A DNA stretch of 44,730 nucleotides from Oscillospiraceae bacterium (GTDB lineage: Bacteria > Bacillota > Clostridia > Oscillospirales > UBA644), in assembly GCA_015067305.1 (NCBI GenBank), contig SVMT01000018.1, forward strand, positions 1-44,730, in the 5' to 3' direction. How positions within the stretch are numbered: position 1 is the first letter of the stretch; every line of letters begins with the position of its first letter. The notes under the pieces are model-generated. The model was not told the origin of the DNA. It saw only the letters and a list, made by a program, of their open reading frames with translations, and searched no databases. This document shows positions 7,320 to 16,960 of the stretch, piece by piece. Made by a program: the position numbers and the translations under genes.

Positions 7320-10300
7320 ATGAAACTTGACCTTGTTTTAGGCGCATCGGGAAGTGGAAAAACAGCTGAGATATTGCGTCGTGTGAAGCTTTTGCTTGAA
7401 AACAGAAAAAATTTGACGGAGAGAATTGAAGAGAAGATAATTGTTCTTGTACCTGATCAGTATACCGTTTCCACAGAGCGTTTTTACCTTGAAAAAATCG
7501 GTGAAGAGGCTATGCCTTTTATTAAGATCCTTTCCATGAAGAGGCTGGCTTCGTTTATTTTTACTGAATTCGGTATCGGAAAAAACGGCTTTATCAGCGG
7601 CGGCGGTCGAAATGCCCTGATGATGAAGGCTATCCACAGTGTCAGCGATCATTTTGTGTATTATCCGTCTGAGAGGATAAATCCTCGTTTTATGACTCTT
7701 ATGAGCAATGCGGCGGCGGACTTGAAGCAATCACTTGTCAGTCCCGAAGAATTTCGCAAAGTTGCTGAGTCTGAAAATGATCCGAAACTCCTTGATATTT
7801 CCCTTTGTTATGAGGCATATTCTGCATTTATGGAAAATGGTTCATATGATGACTCTGATGTTTTATCTGTATTTGCGGAACTAATTTCGTCCAAGAGACT
7901 TTTCAGCGGTACTGATATTTTCTGTGAAAGCTTCAGAATATTTACTCCGCAGGAGCTTAAAGTCCTTGAGGCGTTTCTCCTTTCGGGTGCAGATCTTACA
8001 GTTTCTTTGCCTTCGGAAAATCGTTCCGAAAGTCATCTTTCACTCTTTTCTGTCAGCGGTGAATGTGTTCGCAGACTTATCGGAATGGCAAACCGTTTCG
8101 ATATTAAACCTGATGTATTTATTTTGCAGGACTCTCCGAGATATAAAAGCTCTGAGCTGAGTTTTTTGCAGAAGAACTTTTTCCGTGAAGAAAAGTCTTC
8201 TTTTGACGGAAGACCGTCCGATATAGATCTGTATAAAGCCAATGATAAATACGATGAGGCTGAATTTGTTGCGGCTAAGATCTGCGAATTTGTCCGTGAT
8301 AATGGTTATTCTTACGGCGATATCATGATAATCGCCCGTGAGATGGAGACTTATGCGTCCGTTCTTGAGCCTGTTTTTGACAGATACGGTATCCCGCTGT
8401 TTTATCACAAAAAAACACCCCTGAAAAAGAAATCCGTAATTCTGTTTATCCGCAGTCTTTTTGATATAATAATAAATAATATTACCCGGGAATCTGTTTT
8501 GACTTTGCTCAAAACAGGCTTGACAGGCGTTTCAGTTGAGGATATTTCTCTTTTTGAGAACTACACAGTACAGTGGAGCATAAGTTATGACCGCTTGCTT
8601 CGTGATTTTACCCTGAGTGTACGAGGGTTTTCCGAAACAAAGGACAGCGACGAAGATAAGGCTTTGCTTGAGCGTATAAATGTGACGAGGCGAAAAATAA
8701 CCGACTTGATCTCATTTTTCAAAACTGCTCTGGAAAACAACGGAACAACTGTTAAGGGAATATCCACGGCGCTTTACGAGGTTTTTATGTATATGGAGCT
8801 TCCCAAACGCCTGGAAGAGCTTGAAAATGAATACAGAATTTATGGCGAAGAAGAACTTGCTTCCGAACAAAAGCAGGTCTACGAGCTTGTTATTGACAGC
8901 CTTGATGAATTCGTTCTGACCTCAGGTGAGGATAAAGTTTCTCCTGAAGAGTACGTTGAGGTCTTTATGTCTGTTATTGAAAGCGGAAATATCGGAATTA
9001 TTCCCGTTTTCTCCAATGCAGTCGTTGCAGGTGGCGCAGAAACTACTCCCTATGATTCTCCAAAGATAGTTTTTGTTATGGGACTTATGAACGGTGTATT
9101 TCCAAAAACAGAAACACCTGTTTCTATAATTGACGGCAGAGATAAGCTGACATTGGAAAAATATGATATTTCTGTTGGCAGATCCGATACCGAACGGATA
9201 CTTTATGAGCGTTTTCTTGCTTATTACGCCGTGTCAGCGCCTTCCGAAAAGTTGGTTTTGAGCTATAATACAGGAGGGTCCGATTCTGTGCCTTCTTCCG
9301 TTATTACGGAAGTCAGAAATCTTTTCCCCATGCTTGCGGAGAATTCTTTTCCTGCGAAAAATGATGCGGAAGGGCTTCTTTCACGTTTCAGAAATCTTGA
9401 TTCCACATACGAGATATGTAAAAAATACGATATCCGATCTCTTGACGGTTATTTTGCTTCAAAAGGTTTTACAAATGACGCCTCTTTGCCCGAAACACGG
9501 CTTTCTTCTGAAAAAGCTGCTGCTCTTTTCGGTAAAAATCAGACACTTTCAGCCTCAAGAGTTACGAATTTTTACAAATGCCGTTTCGGTTATTTCTTCA
9601 GCTACGGTATGAATCTGAGAAAAAAACGCCTTGCAAAACTTGATGCAATAGAAACAGGTAATTTTATTCATGCGGCGCTCAGTTATGTTTTTGACCATGG
9701 CGCTGACGGAACGGATGAAGAAATAAAAACGACTCTGGAAACCTTTGCGGAGATATATCTGAAAAATCTTTTCGGAGACGAGACAATAACAAAGGGGCAG
9801 GAAAAGCATTTTCAAGAGCTTGTCAGAAGAGTTTTCCGTCTTTTGAAGATGTTCCGTGAAGAGCTTGAAAATACACGTTTTGAACCCTTTAAATACGAAC
9901 TTGAAGTGTCTTATGACAGCGGTGTTCGTCCCGTTAGAATTCCCTACGAGGATGGTTATGTGACAATGGTCGGTAAGATCGACCGCGTTGATGTATACGA
10001 GCGTGACGGCGAAAAATTCGTGAGAGTTATCGACTATAAAAGCGGCAGTAAAAGCTTCAGTATTGAGGAACTTTATTACGGACTTGATATTCAGATGCTT
10101 GTGTATCTTTGCGCCCTCAGCGAAAACGGTGGCCCTCTTTTGGGAGCTAAACCATCTGCTGCAGGCTGTATGTATGTCAATGCGAACCCGATAACTGTTC
10201 AGATCCCACGTGACGGCGATATGATTGAAGCTCAGAAAACTCTTGAATCCAAACGTAAACGAAGCGGTATTTTCCTCAATGACGCTGATGTGCTCCGTGC

Positions 10301-10604
10301 AATGGATCCTGAACGTCGTGGAAAATATATTCCTGTTAAGGAAAATGATCTGAAATCTCTTGCTACTGCAGAAGAATTCGGGAAGCTTTTTATTAAAATA
10401 AAATCACTTCTCAGAACCGTTGCTGAAGAGACTTCTTCAGGAAATATATATAAGAACCCTGTAAATCACGGTATGCTTGATGCTTGCAGATTCTGTGATT
10501 ACGCTGAATATTGCGAACATTCCGGCTGTGAACGGGGACTTAACAAGGTGAATTACGATAATATTTATACTCTTATAGATAAGGAAATGGAGGGGAATTC
10601 ATGA
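7320..10604 (+). CDS. addB: AddB subunit of the AddAB helicase-nuclease
   Basis: A 1094-residue AddB, which partners AddA to resect double-strand DNA ends for RecA recombination. Walker A 'GASGSGKT' is at residues 8-15. The C-terminal RecB-like nuclease shows 'VIDYKSGSK' at about residue 903. Four cysteines suited to the AddB iron-sulfur cluster are present: one in 'NFYKCRFGYFF' (about 753) and three in 'CRFCDYAEYC' (about 1055-1065). The ATG at 7320 was chosen over an in-frame upstream candidate because AGAAAGGAG lies nine bases before it and the extension would overlap the preceding gene. The stop overlaps the addA start by four bases (ATGA), giving tight coupling. Confidence 0.96.
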   Translation: MKLDLVLGASGSGKTAEILRRVKLLLENRKNLTERIEEKIIVLVPDQYTVSTERFYLEKIGEEAMPFIKILSMKRLASFIFTEFGIGKNGFISGGGRNALMMKAIHSVSDHFVYYPSERINPRFMTLMSNAAADLKQSLVSPEEFRKVAESENDPKLLDISLCYEAYSAFMENGSYDDSDVLSVFAELISSKRLFSGTDIFCESFRIFTPQELKVLEAFLLSGADLTVSLPSENRSESHLSLFSVSGECVRRLIGMANRFDIKPDVFILQDSPRYKSSELSFLQKNFFREEKSSFDGRPSDIDLYKANDKYDEAEFVAAKICEFVRDNGYSYGDIMIIAREMETYASVLEPVFDRYGIPLFYHKKTPLKKKSVILFIRSLFDIIINNITRESVLTLLKTGLTGVSVEDISLFENYTVQWSISYDRLLRDFTLSVRGFSETKDSDEDKALLERINVTRRKITDLISFFKTALENNGTTVKGISTALYEVFMYMELPKRLEELENEYRIYGEEELASEQKQVYELVIDSLDEFVLTSGEDKVSPEEYVEVFMSVIESGNIGIIPVFSNAVVAGGAETTPYDSPKIVFVMGLMNGVFPKTETPVSIIDGRDKLTLEKYDISVGRSDTERILYERFLAYYAVSAPSEKLVLSYNTGGSDSVPSSVITEVRNLFPMLAENSFPAKNDAEGLLSRFRNLDSTYEICKKYDIRSLDGYFASKGFTNDASLPETRLSSEKAAALFGKNQTLSASRVTNFYKCRFGYFFSYGMNLRKKRLAKLDAIETGNFIHAALSYVFDHGADGTDEEIKTTLETFAEIYLKNLFGDETITKGQEKHFQELVRRVFRLLKMFREELENTRFEPFKYELEVSYDSGVRPVRIPYEDGYVTMVGKIDRVDVYERDGEKFVRVIDYKSGSKSFSIEELYYGLDIQMLVYLCALSENGGPLLGAKPSAAGCMYVNANPITVQIPRDGDMIEAQKTLESKRKRSGIFLNDADVLRAMDPERRGKYIPVKENDLKSLATAEEFGKLFIKIKSLLRTVAEETSSGNIYKNPVNHGMLDACRFCDYAEYCEHSGCERGLNKVNYDNIYTLIDKEMEGNS

Positions 10605-13600
10605 ACTGGACACCATATCAGGAACAAGCCATAAACGAGCGAGGCAAAAGCCTGATCGTCAGTGCAGCGGCAGGTTCAGGTAAAACAGCTGTGCTTGCGA
10701 ACCGTGTTGCTGAATTTATCAAAAACGGCGGTTCGTGTCAGCGTTTGCTTGTTGTTACATTTACACGTCTTGCGGCTCGTGAAATGAAGGACAGGATAAT
10801 TTCTATTCTTGACAGCGAGCCTCATCCGTCAGATCATATCAGGGAACAGAAACTTTTGCTCCATAGTGCAAGAATTTCCACCATTGACAGTTACTTCGGC
10901 GAAATAGTGCGCAGTAATTTCAAGGACCTTGGTATTTCTCCCGATTTTGGAATCATTGACACTGTTGAGTATAATTATGTAAGGTCCAAAGCTTTGGCTG
11001 AGGTCCTTGAAGACTACAGAAATACTTATAAAGACGGTTATGAACATCTGGAAAAGATATTTGGTGGCGAGGTTAACGACGATAACCTCATTAAAACTGT
11101 CGAAGCGGTCTACGATTTCATGCAGTCCATTCCTTTCGGCGAAAAATGGGCGGCTCTTTGCGAAAAACGCTATGACAGCGCCGATTTCTGGACAGATGCA
11201 GTTTGTGATGAGATACTTTATATTCTTGAAGACTATCTGAAAGTTTATGAGGAAGTCCTTGATGCTTCTCCGTTTAAGGAAAAGGGAATGGCGGTTGTCG
11301 AAGAGGAGTATTCTGTACTGAAAGAGCTCTATGCAAATGCCATTGCCAAGGATTGGGACGGTTGTTGTCGTAATGCCATGTATTCGTTCCAGAAGAGCCC
11401 TGCCTGTGCAAAAGATAACATGATAATGCAGAAATACAGCCTTTTCCGCAACGAATTCAAAGAATTTCTCTCTTCACAGATGTTTTTGATAAATAAAGCA
11501 GAGGCTTTTGACGATGCTTCCTATCTGAAAGGTGCAGTACATTGCCTTTTCTGTATAGTGAAAGAATACGGAGACAAGATTTTTGCTGAAATGAATAAAA
11601 AAAGCGCCTTTTCCTTTGATTCCGTATCGAAATCCGCTTTGAAATTGGTCGTTGATGACTATGACCCCGAAAGCGGAGATTTCAGTCGGACAGCCCTTGC
11701 AGAGAAGATCTCCGAGGAATTTGATGAAATATTGATCGACGAATATCAGGATGTAAACGACTTGCAGGATCTCTTTTTCTCGGCGATATCCAACAATAAT
11801 TGCTTCTGTGTTGGCGACGTAAAGCAGAGTATTTACCGTTTCCGCCATGCAAACCCCAAGAATTTCGTCAAGAAACGTGATAATTTCTGCAATATTCCGT
11901 TAAATATGAATTTCAGAAGCCGTTCAGGGGTACTTTTCTTTTCAAATTTCATTTTTTCACAGCTTTTTTCTCCTAAAATTGGAGATACAGCCTATGATGA
12001 CAACGAAAAACTTAATCCGGGTGCCAATTATCCCGATATAAATGAACCCGATGTTGAAGTTAAGTATCTTACGTATTTGAAAAATTCTGAAGAGGAAAAT
12101 TCTGCCGTGCAGGCAAGATTCACGGCTCATGAGATCAAACGACTTGTGGCAAGCGGTATGACCATAAGCACTAAAAATGGAGAACGTCCCGTAACTTTTG
12201 GCGATTTTGCTGTGCTTTTGCGTAAATTTGCCAATACTTTGCCCGTATATGAGCGTATTTTTTATGAGGAGGGAATACCCTGCTATTCCAAGGCGGGAGG
12301 TTCGTTCCTTGACAGTATTGAAGTCAATACCGTCCTTGCATATTTGAAAATAATAGATAATCCATATGATGATGCGGCTCTTTTTGCCGTGATGTATTCA
12401 CGGCTCTACGGTTTTTCTACGGATAAACTTGCGTCTCTTCGCACGGAGTCTACGGGCGGACGAAAAGGCAGACTTTACGATGCTCTTATCGAATTGGGTG
12501 AAAATGACCCTGATTTCGGTTCTTTTATTGCGGATCTTAAGCGTTTCAGACTTCGTTCCGTGGGATTTCCTGTTCATACGCTGATCTGGGATATCTACAC
12601 AAAAACTGCGTACCTTGCAAAAGTTTTACCGCTTCCTTTGGGAAATATCAAACGTGACCGCCTCATGTCTTTTTATAATTTTGCTCGTACTTACGGTGAA
12701 CGGACAGGCGGCGGCACTTTGGGCGGATTTGTGGATTTTGCCGAAAAGACCATTGCTTCAGGGCAGACGGGGGATTCCGAAGCCGTTCCCAATGGTAATT
12801 TTGTTAAAATTCTGACTATCCATGCTTCAAAAGGTCTTGAATTCCCTGTGTGTATCGTGCCTGAACTTGAAAAAAGGCTTGAGCCGATGGATCTGAAAGA
12901 TCCGATCTTCATTGATGAAGAGTTCGGCATTGCGGCAGACAGACTTTCCGAGGGATTTGAATACCGTCAGACAACGCTCATGAAAGAGCTTTTGCGCATG
13001 CGAATGAAACGTGCAAATATGTCTGAATGTCTGCGTTTGCTTTATGTTGCGTTCACTCGCGCACGTGAAAAACTGATCCTTATTTCACCCGGAAATTCAG
13101 TTTCCGATAAAAATCTGCTTGCAAACGCATTGATTGCTGACGGGGACGGATTGTACAGGTCTCAGATATACGGGGCTTCAAGTTTTGAATCGCTGATCAC
13201 GGCAACTCTTTGCCGGCATCAGGATGCTGTTGCGATACACTCTGATTTTTGCGATGTTTTATCATCTGATTTTCCTGTGAATGTCGAAGTTCTGAATTCC
13301 CCGCCATTTGAAGAATTTGAGGTGGAACGTGAAACGGAATCAACTGTTACTTTGGATATTTCTGCCGAGGAGCTTGACCGTCGTTTTGCCCGTGATGAGA
13401 GTTTTTCTGTAGGAAAAATACCACTTAAAGTAAGCGTTTCTGAGCTTTCCGATGACGATAATGCTGCGCAGATGTATGCCACGGAACTGACCTACAAGGA
13501 ACCGCTTTTTATCAGCGGAAAGCCTCTTATGGGCGCAGGAAAGGGTTCTGCTGTCCATTTGTATATGCAGCTTTGTGAGCTGGGTAAAGGTGTTCACAGC

Positions 13601-14020
13601 GAAGCGAAACGTATGCGTGATGCAGATCTTCTGACTTCAGATCAGTTTGATGCCGTCATGTCTGAAAGTTACCGTATAGAGCGATTTGAAAACAGCGTCC
13701 TTTACGCAAAAGTGCTTTCAGCGAAAAACATTTTTCGTGAAGAGAGCTTTGTTACCAGGATCTCTGCTTCCGAATACGATAAAAATGCCGCCGAAAATGA
13801 GACTTTGCTCATTCAGGGCAGCCTTGATATGCTTTGCGAATATGATGACGGATTTATGATCATAGACTATAAAACCGACAAGATCAGCGAGGAAGAGCTT
13901 ATTCAGCGTTACGAAAAACAGCTGAAGCTTTACCGTCTTGCAGTTGAGAAAAACTACGGCATGCCTGTTAAAAAGTGCCTTATCTGGTCTTTCTGGCTGT
14001 CCAAAGAGATTGAAATTTAG
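10601..14020 (+). CDS. addA: AddA subunit of the AddAB helicase-nuclease
   Basis: A 1139-residue UvrD/RecB-type helicase-nuclease. Walker A 'AAAGSGKT' is at residues 22-29. Further helicase motifs are 'LIDEYQDVNDLQ', 'GDVKQSIYRFRHANP', 'ILTIHASKGLEFPV' and 'LRLLYVAFTRAREKL'. The C-terminal nuclease has 'MIIDYKTDKI' at about residue 1087. Together with AddB it forms the Firmicute counterpart of RecBCD and would recognise a Chi-like sequence, though which one cannot be told here. The gene overlaps addB by four bases. A large hairpin of the composite repeat family begins 15 bases after the stop. Confidence 0.97.
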   Translation: MNWTPYQEQAINERGKSLIVSAAAGSGKTAVLANRVAEFIKNGGSCQRLLVVTFTRLAAREMKDRIISILDSEPHPSDHIREQKLLLHSARISTIDSYFGEIVRSNFKDLGISPDFGIIDTVEYNYVRSKALAEVLEDYRNTYKDGYEHLEKIFGGEVNDDNLIKTVEAVYDFMQSIPFGEKWAALCEKRYDSADFWTDAVCDEILYILEDYLKVYEEVLDASPFKEKGMAVVEEEYSVLKELYANAIAKDWDGCCRNAMYSFQKSPACAKDNMIMQKYSLFRNEFKEFLSSQMFLINKAEAFDDASYLKGAVHCLFCIVKEYGDKIFAEMNKKSAFSFDSVSKSALKLVVDDYDPESGDFSRTALAEKISEEFDEILIDEYQDVNDLQDLFFSAISNNNCFCVGDVKQSIYRFRHANPKNFVKKRDNFCNIPLNMNFRSRSGVLFFSNFIFSQLFSPKIGDTAYDDNEKLNPGANYPDINEPDVEVKYLTYLKNSEEENSAVQARFTAHEIKRLVASGMTISTKNGERPVTFGDFAVLLRKFANTLPVYERIFYEEGIPCYSKAGGSFLDSIEVNTVLAYLKIIDNPYDDAALFAVMYSRLYGFSTDKLASLRTESTGGRKGRLYDALIELGENDPDFGSFIADLKRFRLRSVGFPVHTLIWDIYTKTAYLAKVLPLPLGNIKRDRLMSFYNFARTYGERTGGGTLGGFVDFAEKTIASGQTGDSEAVPNGNFVKILTIHASKGLEFPVCIVPELEKRLEPMDLKDPIFIDEEFGIAADRLSEGFEYRQTTLMKELLRMRMKRANMSECLRLLYVAFTRAREKLILISPGNSVSDKNLLANALIADGDGLYRSQIYGASSFESLITATLCRHQDAVAIHSDFCDVLSSDFPVNVEVLNSPPFEEFEVERETESTVTLDISAEELDRRFARDESFSVGKIPLKVSVSELSDDDNAAQMYATELTYKEPLFISGKPLMGAGKGSAVHLYMQLCELGKGVHSEAKRMRDADLLTSDQFDAVMSESYRIERFENSVLYAKVLSAKNIFREESFVTRISASEYDKNAAENETLLIQGSLDMLCEYDDGFMIIDYKTDKISEEELIQRYEKQLKLYRLAVEKNYGMPVKKCLIWSFWLSKEIEI

Positions 14021-14034
14021 ATATATGTTTTTTT

Positions 14035-14262
14035 GTGGGGGGAACATTTTTGTAAAATTGTTCCCCCCACACCCCTTCAAAAAACTTTTGTATAAAGCAT
14101 TTTCAATGCTTTATGTGGAGTTAATAATAATTTAACAGCTAATGCAATGATATTTCTATATGCGTTAGCTGTTGATTTTGTTTTTTTAATTGCCCCAATT
14201 CGCTTTTCTTGAAAGGGGGTCTGGGGGAAAACTTCTTTTCACGTGAAAAGAAGTTTTCCCCC
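14035..14262. repeat. Composite hairpin element, copy 1
   Basis: This fills the 258-nt gap between the convergent addA and GDPD genes. Hairpin A (14035-14070) pairs GTGGGGGGAACA with TGTTCCCCCCAC around a T/A-rich loop. A box CCCCTTCAAAAAACTTTT follows, then a small ATAAAGCAT/ATGCTTTAT stem (14092-14114), hairpin B (about 14134-14173, AACAGCTAA.../...TTAGCTGTT), a second box resembling TTCGcTTTTCTT-GAAAGGGG, and hairpin C (14223-14262), a perfect 40-nt palindrome. Each outer hairpin is 15-17 nt from the stop codon of the adjoining gene. There is no U tract after the stems, so they are not classical intrinsic terminators. Related copies lie at 26154, 32725, 36964 and 39340. Confidence 0.85.
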
Positions 14263-14278
14263 ATAAAAAATTATTGAA

Positions 14279-14977
14279 TTATTCGCCTTTTTCGTTTGCG
14301 AAAAGGTCGGATTCGATGTAGTCAACACCGAGGCTTACGCAGTAGTCAAGAGCTTCTTTTGTGTTGGCTGTCCAAAGAGCAACTTTAAGACCTTTGTCGT
14401 GGAAAGCTTTGACGAGTTCGGGCGTGATACCACCGATGGCCATGTCGATGTCGAAACCAAGTTCGAGGCTCTTATCAACAAGTTCGTCGTGGTGTCCGCA
14501 AGTGAGCATTATCGCAAGCTCTGGGAACGCTTTGTGCGTTCTGATAAGGTTATCCATATCAAAAGACTGGAGGCTACACATTTTAAGGTCATAGATCTCT
14601 TGAGCCATTGTAAAAGCTTCATGTATCTTTTCGTCAGGGAATTCGCCTTTGAATTCGATGAAACATACCATATGACCGTCACGGCAGATCTCAAGATATC
14701 TCTTGAATGTGCAAACTCTGAGGTCTGTGTCTGTGAACGGATTTCTGAGAGGCTTGGAAATAAGCTCTTCGTATGTATGGTCTGAAATAACCATGTCTGT
14801 GCCGTCAGCATAGTGTGCTGCATGGTCGTGGTTTACGACGAGAACGCCGTCTTTAGTGATTCTTACATCAGTTTCAATACCGCCTGAACCGTGTTCAACA
14901 GCTTTGAGAAAAGCTTCTTCTGTATTCTGGAGGTATTTTCCGCTGAAACCTCTGTGTGCAATGAAACAAATAGACAT
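14279..14977 (-). CDS. Glycerophosphodiester phosphodiesterase
   Basis: A 232-residue GDPD-family phosphodiesterase that hydrolyses glycerophosphodiesters to glycerol-3-phosphate and an alcohol. The catalytic signature is complete: His8-Arg9-Gly10, Glu35 and Asp37 in 'GGIETDVRITKDG', and His50 in 'LVVNHD'. C-terminal 'KVALWTANTKEALDYCVSLGVDYIESD' is typical of the barrel end. No signal peptide is present, so it probably works in the cytoplasm on lipid-derived diesters, as UgpQ does. AAGGAG precedes the ATG. It is a stand-alone gene; hairpin C of the composite repeat sits 17 nt after its stop. Confidence 0.92.
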   Translation of the reverse strand: MSICFIAHRGFSGKYLQNTEEAFLKAVEHGSGGIETDVRITKDGVLVVNHDHAAHYADGTDMVISDHTYEELISKPLRNPFTDTDLRVCTFKRYLEICRDGHMVCFIEFKGEFPDEKIHEAFTMAQEIYDLKMCSLQSFDMDNLIRTHKAFPELAIMLTCGHHDELVDKSLELGFDIDMAIGGITPELVKAFHDKGLKVALWTANTKEALDYCVSLGVDYIESDLFANEKGE

Positions 14978-15065
14978 ATATTTTTCTCCTTATGAAAAAT
15001 TTATTTTGTATAATTTTAGCCTGTGAGGGCAAAATATCATTAAAAAATTATTGGGGGAAAGTTGA

Positions 15066-15725
15066 ATGAAAGATAAAAGATCTGAAAATTCCGAACAGAT
15101 AAAAGAAATGGGTTCGGTGACAACGAGTAGTATTCATTGCCTTGCGGTGATCGGTCAGATAGAGGGTCATTATATTTTACCCCAGCAGAACAAGACTACA
15201 AAGTATGAACACGTAATACCGTCTCTTGTTGCCATCGAAGAAAGCCCCGATATCAAGGGCCTTTTGATCGTTCTCAATACTGTAGGCGGTGACGTAGAGG
15301 CAGGTCTTGCCATTGCCGAAATGGTTGCCAGTATGAAAAAACCGTCCGTATCTCTTGTTCTCGGCGGAGGTCATTCAATCGGCGTACCACTTGCCGTGTC
15401 TGCAAGGTATTCTTTCATTGCTCCGTCCGCTACGATGATAATTCATCCTGTACGCCTTAACGGTCTTATAATCGGAGTTCCTCAGACCTTTTCATATTTT
15501 GAAAAAACTCAGGACAGGATAATCCGATTCGTTACCGATAATTCCAATATTTCGGCTGACCGATTCAAAGCACTGATGAATTCCACGGGAGGTCTTATGA
15601 ATGATGTGGGAACAATGCTTTCGGGTGAAGAGGCTGTCCGTGAGGGACTTATAGACGCTGTTGGTGGATTGAAAGAAGCCATGGAAAAACTCTATGAGCT
15701 TATCGGTTCGGAGGAGCGAAAATGA
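15066..15725 (+). CDS. tepA: TepA/YmfB ClpP-like serine protease
   Basis: A 219-residue ClpP-fold protein of the TepA family, reported in Bacillus to assist protein translocation and also implicated in spore protein degradation. The nucleophile region reads '[12 protein letters not shown]' with Ser104, and the catalytic histidine region '[10 protein letters not shown]' has His127; '[21 protein letters not shown]' is the ClpP-like oxyanion and substrate strand. GGGGGAAAG lies before the ATG. It overlaps by four bases with a YlzJ-like gene, exactly the tepA-ylzJ neighbourhood known from Bacillus, which supports the assignment. In Bacillus these genes lie beside spoIIIE; that gene is not in this window. 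Confidence 0.9.
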   Translation: MKDKRSENSEQIKEMGSVTTSSIHCLAVIGQIEGHYILPQQNKTTKYEHVIPSLVAIEESPDIKGLLIVLNTVGGDVEAGLAIAEMVASMKKPSVSLVLGGGHSIGVPLAVSARYSFIAPSATMIIHPVRLNGLIIGVPQTFSYFEKTQDRIIRFVTDNSNISADRFKALMNSTGGLMNDVGTMLSGEEAVREGLIDAVGGLKEAMEKLYELIGSEERK

Positions 15726-15901
15726 TATTATACTCAGCCGTACCTCCGATGTTTGAGGATAATAAAACTGTTCCCGAAATGTTTTCCGATTGCGAAAAAG
15801 GTTCTCTTATGTTCTACGAAAAAGATTCGGAAGGAAATAAGGTCCTGAAATTTTCGACTGATCCGAAATTCTATTTGGAAAGTAAAAAAACTTTACAGTA
15901 A
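15722..15901 (+). CDS. YlzJ-like small protein
   Basis: A 59-residue protein starting '[14 protein letters not shown]', which matches the 'MILY..(V/M)PPE' start of the YlzJ-like family. It begins on an ATG that overlaps the tepA stop (ATGA) and is therefore translationally coupled to tepA. The family's function is unknown; the conserved linkage to tepA is the main clue. Its last nine bases overlap the end of the convergent HAD phosphatase gene. I am fairly sure of the gene and reasonably sure of the family. Confidence 0.82.
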   Translation: MILYSAVPPMFEDNKTVPEMFSDCEKGSLMFYEKDSEGNKVLKFSTDPKFYLESKKTLQ

Positions 15902-16642
15902 AACATCGCAAAGGGAACTGCAAGTCTTATTTGCCAGCTTTCTGACTTCTTCTATCGCACTGCTCATAATGTACCCGTCAAACTCATGAATCATGGGAAT
16001 ATCGTTGAAATTGTCGCCAAAAGTAATGATGTCTTCTTTTGCGACATTTTTTATTTCCCCGAGGGTGTAAAGTGCCGAAGCTTTACTGATTCCCGATTTG
16101 ACGATGTCGATATTTGCTGTGTTTCCGTAAATGAGACTGTATGCGGAAACCTTTCCCTTATAAGTTTCGTTGATATGATCTGTGAGTGCCAACGCGTCTT
16201 CAATGTCGGGGAAAGTGAATGACATTTGGTGGAAACTTTTCGTTTCGTTGAAAATCTCTCTGTTTATGTTCATTTCCCCGTCAGCTGTCCTGTGTTCTAT
16301 CACTCTTCTGTGAAAGCTGTCAAGATACATCAGTTCTGACCAGATCGCATTGTGATTGATGCCAAGTTCCAACAGTTCTTTTGCGATCTCTGTATCAACT
16401 TCAAAAGATTTAAGAACTTCACATTTTTCGTTGCGGATCAATGCTCCGTTTGTGCTTATTATAAAATCGTATTCAACATTGAGTGGGTCAAGGTCTTCCT
16501 TGAGTGAGGCGTAGTTCCTGCCGGTGATGATCCCGAAAAGATTTCCTTTTTTACGCCAGTTTATAATTGCTTCTTTTTCTTCTTCTGTAACTGTGCCGTT
16601 TCTGAATAAAGTTCCGTCGAAATCTGATGCTGCTATTTTCAT
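15893..16642 (-). CDS. Cof-type HAD phosphatase (first of two)
   Basis: A 249-residue HAD-superfamily hydrolase of the Cof/YidA type, which dephosphorylates small sugar- or cofactor-phosphates in the cytoplasm. Motif I 'ASDFDGTLFRNG' gives the nucleophile Asp8 and acid Asp10. Motif II is the 'GIITGRN' threonine, and motif IV is 'EDIITFGDNFNDIPMI'. The substrate cannot be read from the sequence. A paralogue of the same design lies at 31583-32272. AAAGGAAAT precedes the ATG, and a good housekeeping promoter lies at 16677-16705. Its 3' end overlaps the convergent ylzJ-like gene by nine bases. Confidence 0.88.
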   Translation of the reverse strand: MKIAASDFDGTLFRNGTVTEEEKEAIINWRKKGNLFGIITGRNYASLKEDLDPLNVEYDFIISTNGALIRNEKCEVLKSFEVDTEIAKELLELGINHNAIWSELMYLDSFHRRVIEHRTADGEMNINREIFNETKSFHQMSFTFPDIEDALALTDHINETYKGKVSAYSLIYGNTANIDIVKSGISKASALYTLGEIKNVAKEDIITFGDNFNDIPMIHEFDGYIMSSAIEEVRKLANKTCSSLCDVLL

Positions 16643-16676
16643 TTTACTGATTTCCTTTTTTATTTTTTCTTCTTAT

Positions 16677-16705
16677 ATTTTATCATAAAAATTGCATTAT
16701 GTCAA
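16677..16705 (-). promoter_or_regulatory. Housekeeping promoter of the HAD phosphatase
   Basis: On the minus strand TTGACA (16700-16705) and TAAAAT (16677-16682) are 17 bp apart. It points to the phosphatase gene starting at 16642. It occupies the left end of the 318-nt gap before spo0A; the rest of that gap holds the spo0A control sites and an AT-rich stretch with nothing else recognisable. Confidence 0.8.
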
Positions 16706-16825
16706 GGGAGAAAAACCTCTGAAAAGGAAGAAAAAGGTTGTTGAAAAAAGTTTTCCTCATTATTTGATAAAATAATCCGTTTTTCTTCTATTTACTGAAA
16801 GATTAGAACGTGAAAAAAATATACT

Positions 16826-16864
16826 TTCGGCAACTTACGTCAGAAATGATTTCTATTTGTCGAA
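16826..16864. promoter_or_regulatory. Pair of 0A boxes upstream of spo0A
   Basis: TTGTCGAA at 16857-16864 (plus) is a perfect Spo0A-binding box. A second box, TTGCCGAA on the minus strand at 16826-16833, matches the TGNCGAA core. Both lie upstream of the spo0A -35 box, in inverted orientation about 31 bp apart. They suggest that phosphorylated Spo0A controls its own gene, as in other endospore formers. Confidence 0.78.
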
Positions 16865-16894
16865 AAGCGAATTTCAAGCTACAGAAAAATCCCC

Positions 16895-16922
16895 TTGTTT
16901 TGCGGTGTTTTTATGTTATACT
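16895..16922 (+). promoter_or_regulatory. Probable promoter of spo0A
   Basis: TTGTTT (16895-16900) and TATACT (16917-16922) are 16 bp apart, with the expected start about 30 bp before the spo0A ATG at 16961. The -35 box is weak, which fits a promoter helped or tuned by the upstream 0A boxes. I did not find a convincing SigH site. Confidence 0.6.
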
Positions 16923-16960
16923 GTTTATAGAAAAAATTCAACAAACAAGGAGATAGAAAT

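Noticed and set aside
14035-14070. Hairpin A as a classical intrinsic terminator of addA
   Set aside because: The stem is strong but it is followed by ACACCCC and not by a U tract on the addA strand.
14223-14262. Perfect 40-nt palindrome as insertion-sequence end or phage attachment site
   Set aside because: No transposase or integrase is present, and the same hairpin position recurs with different stem bases behind other genes, which fits a structural element better.
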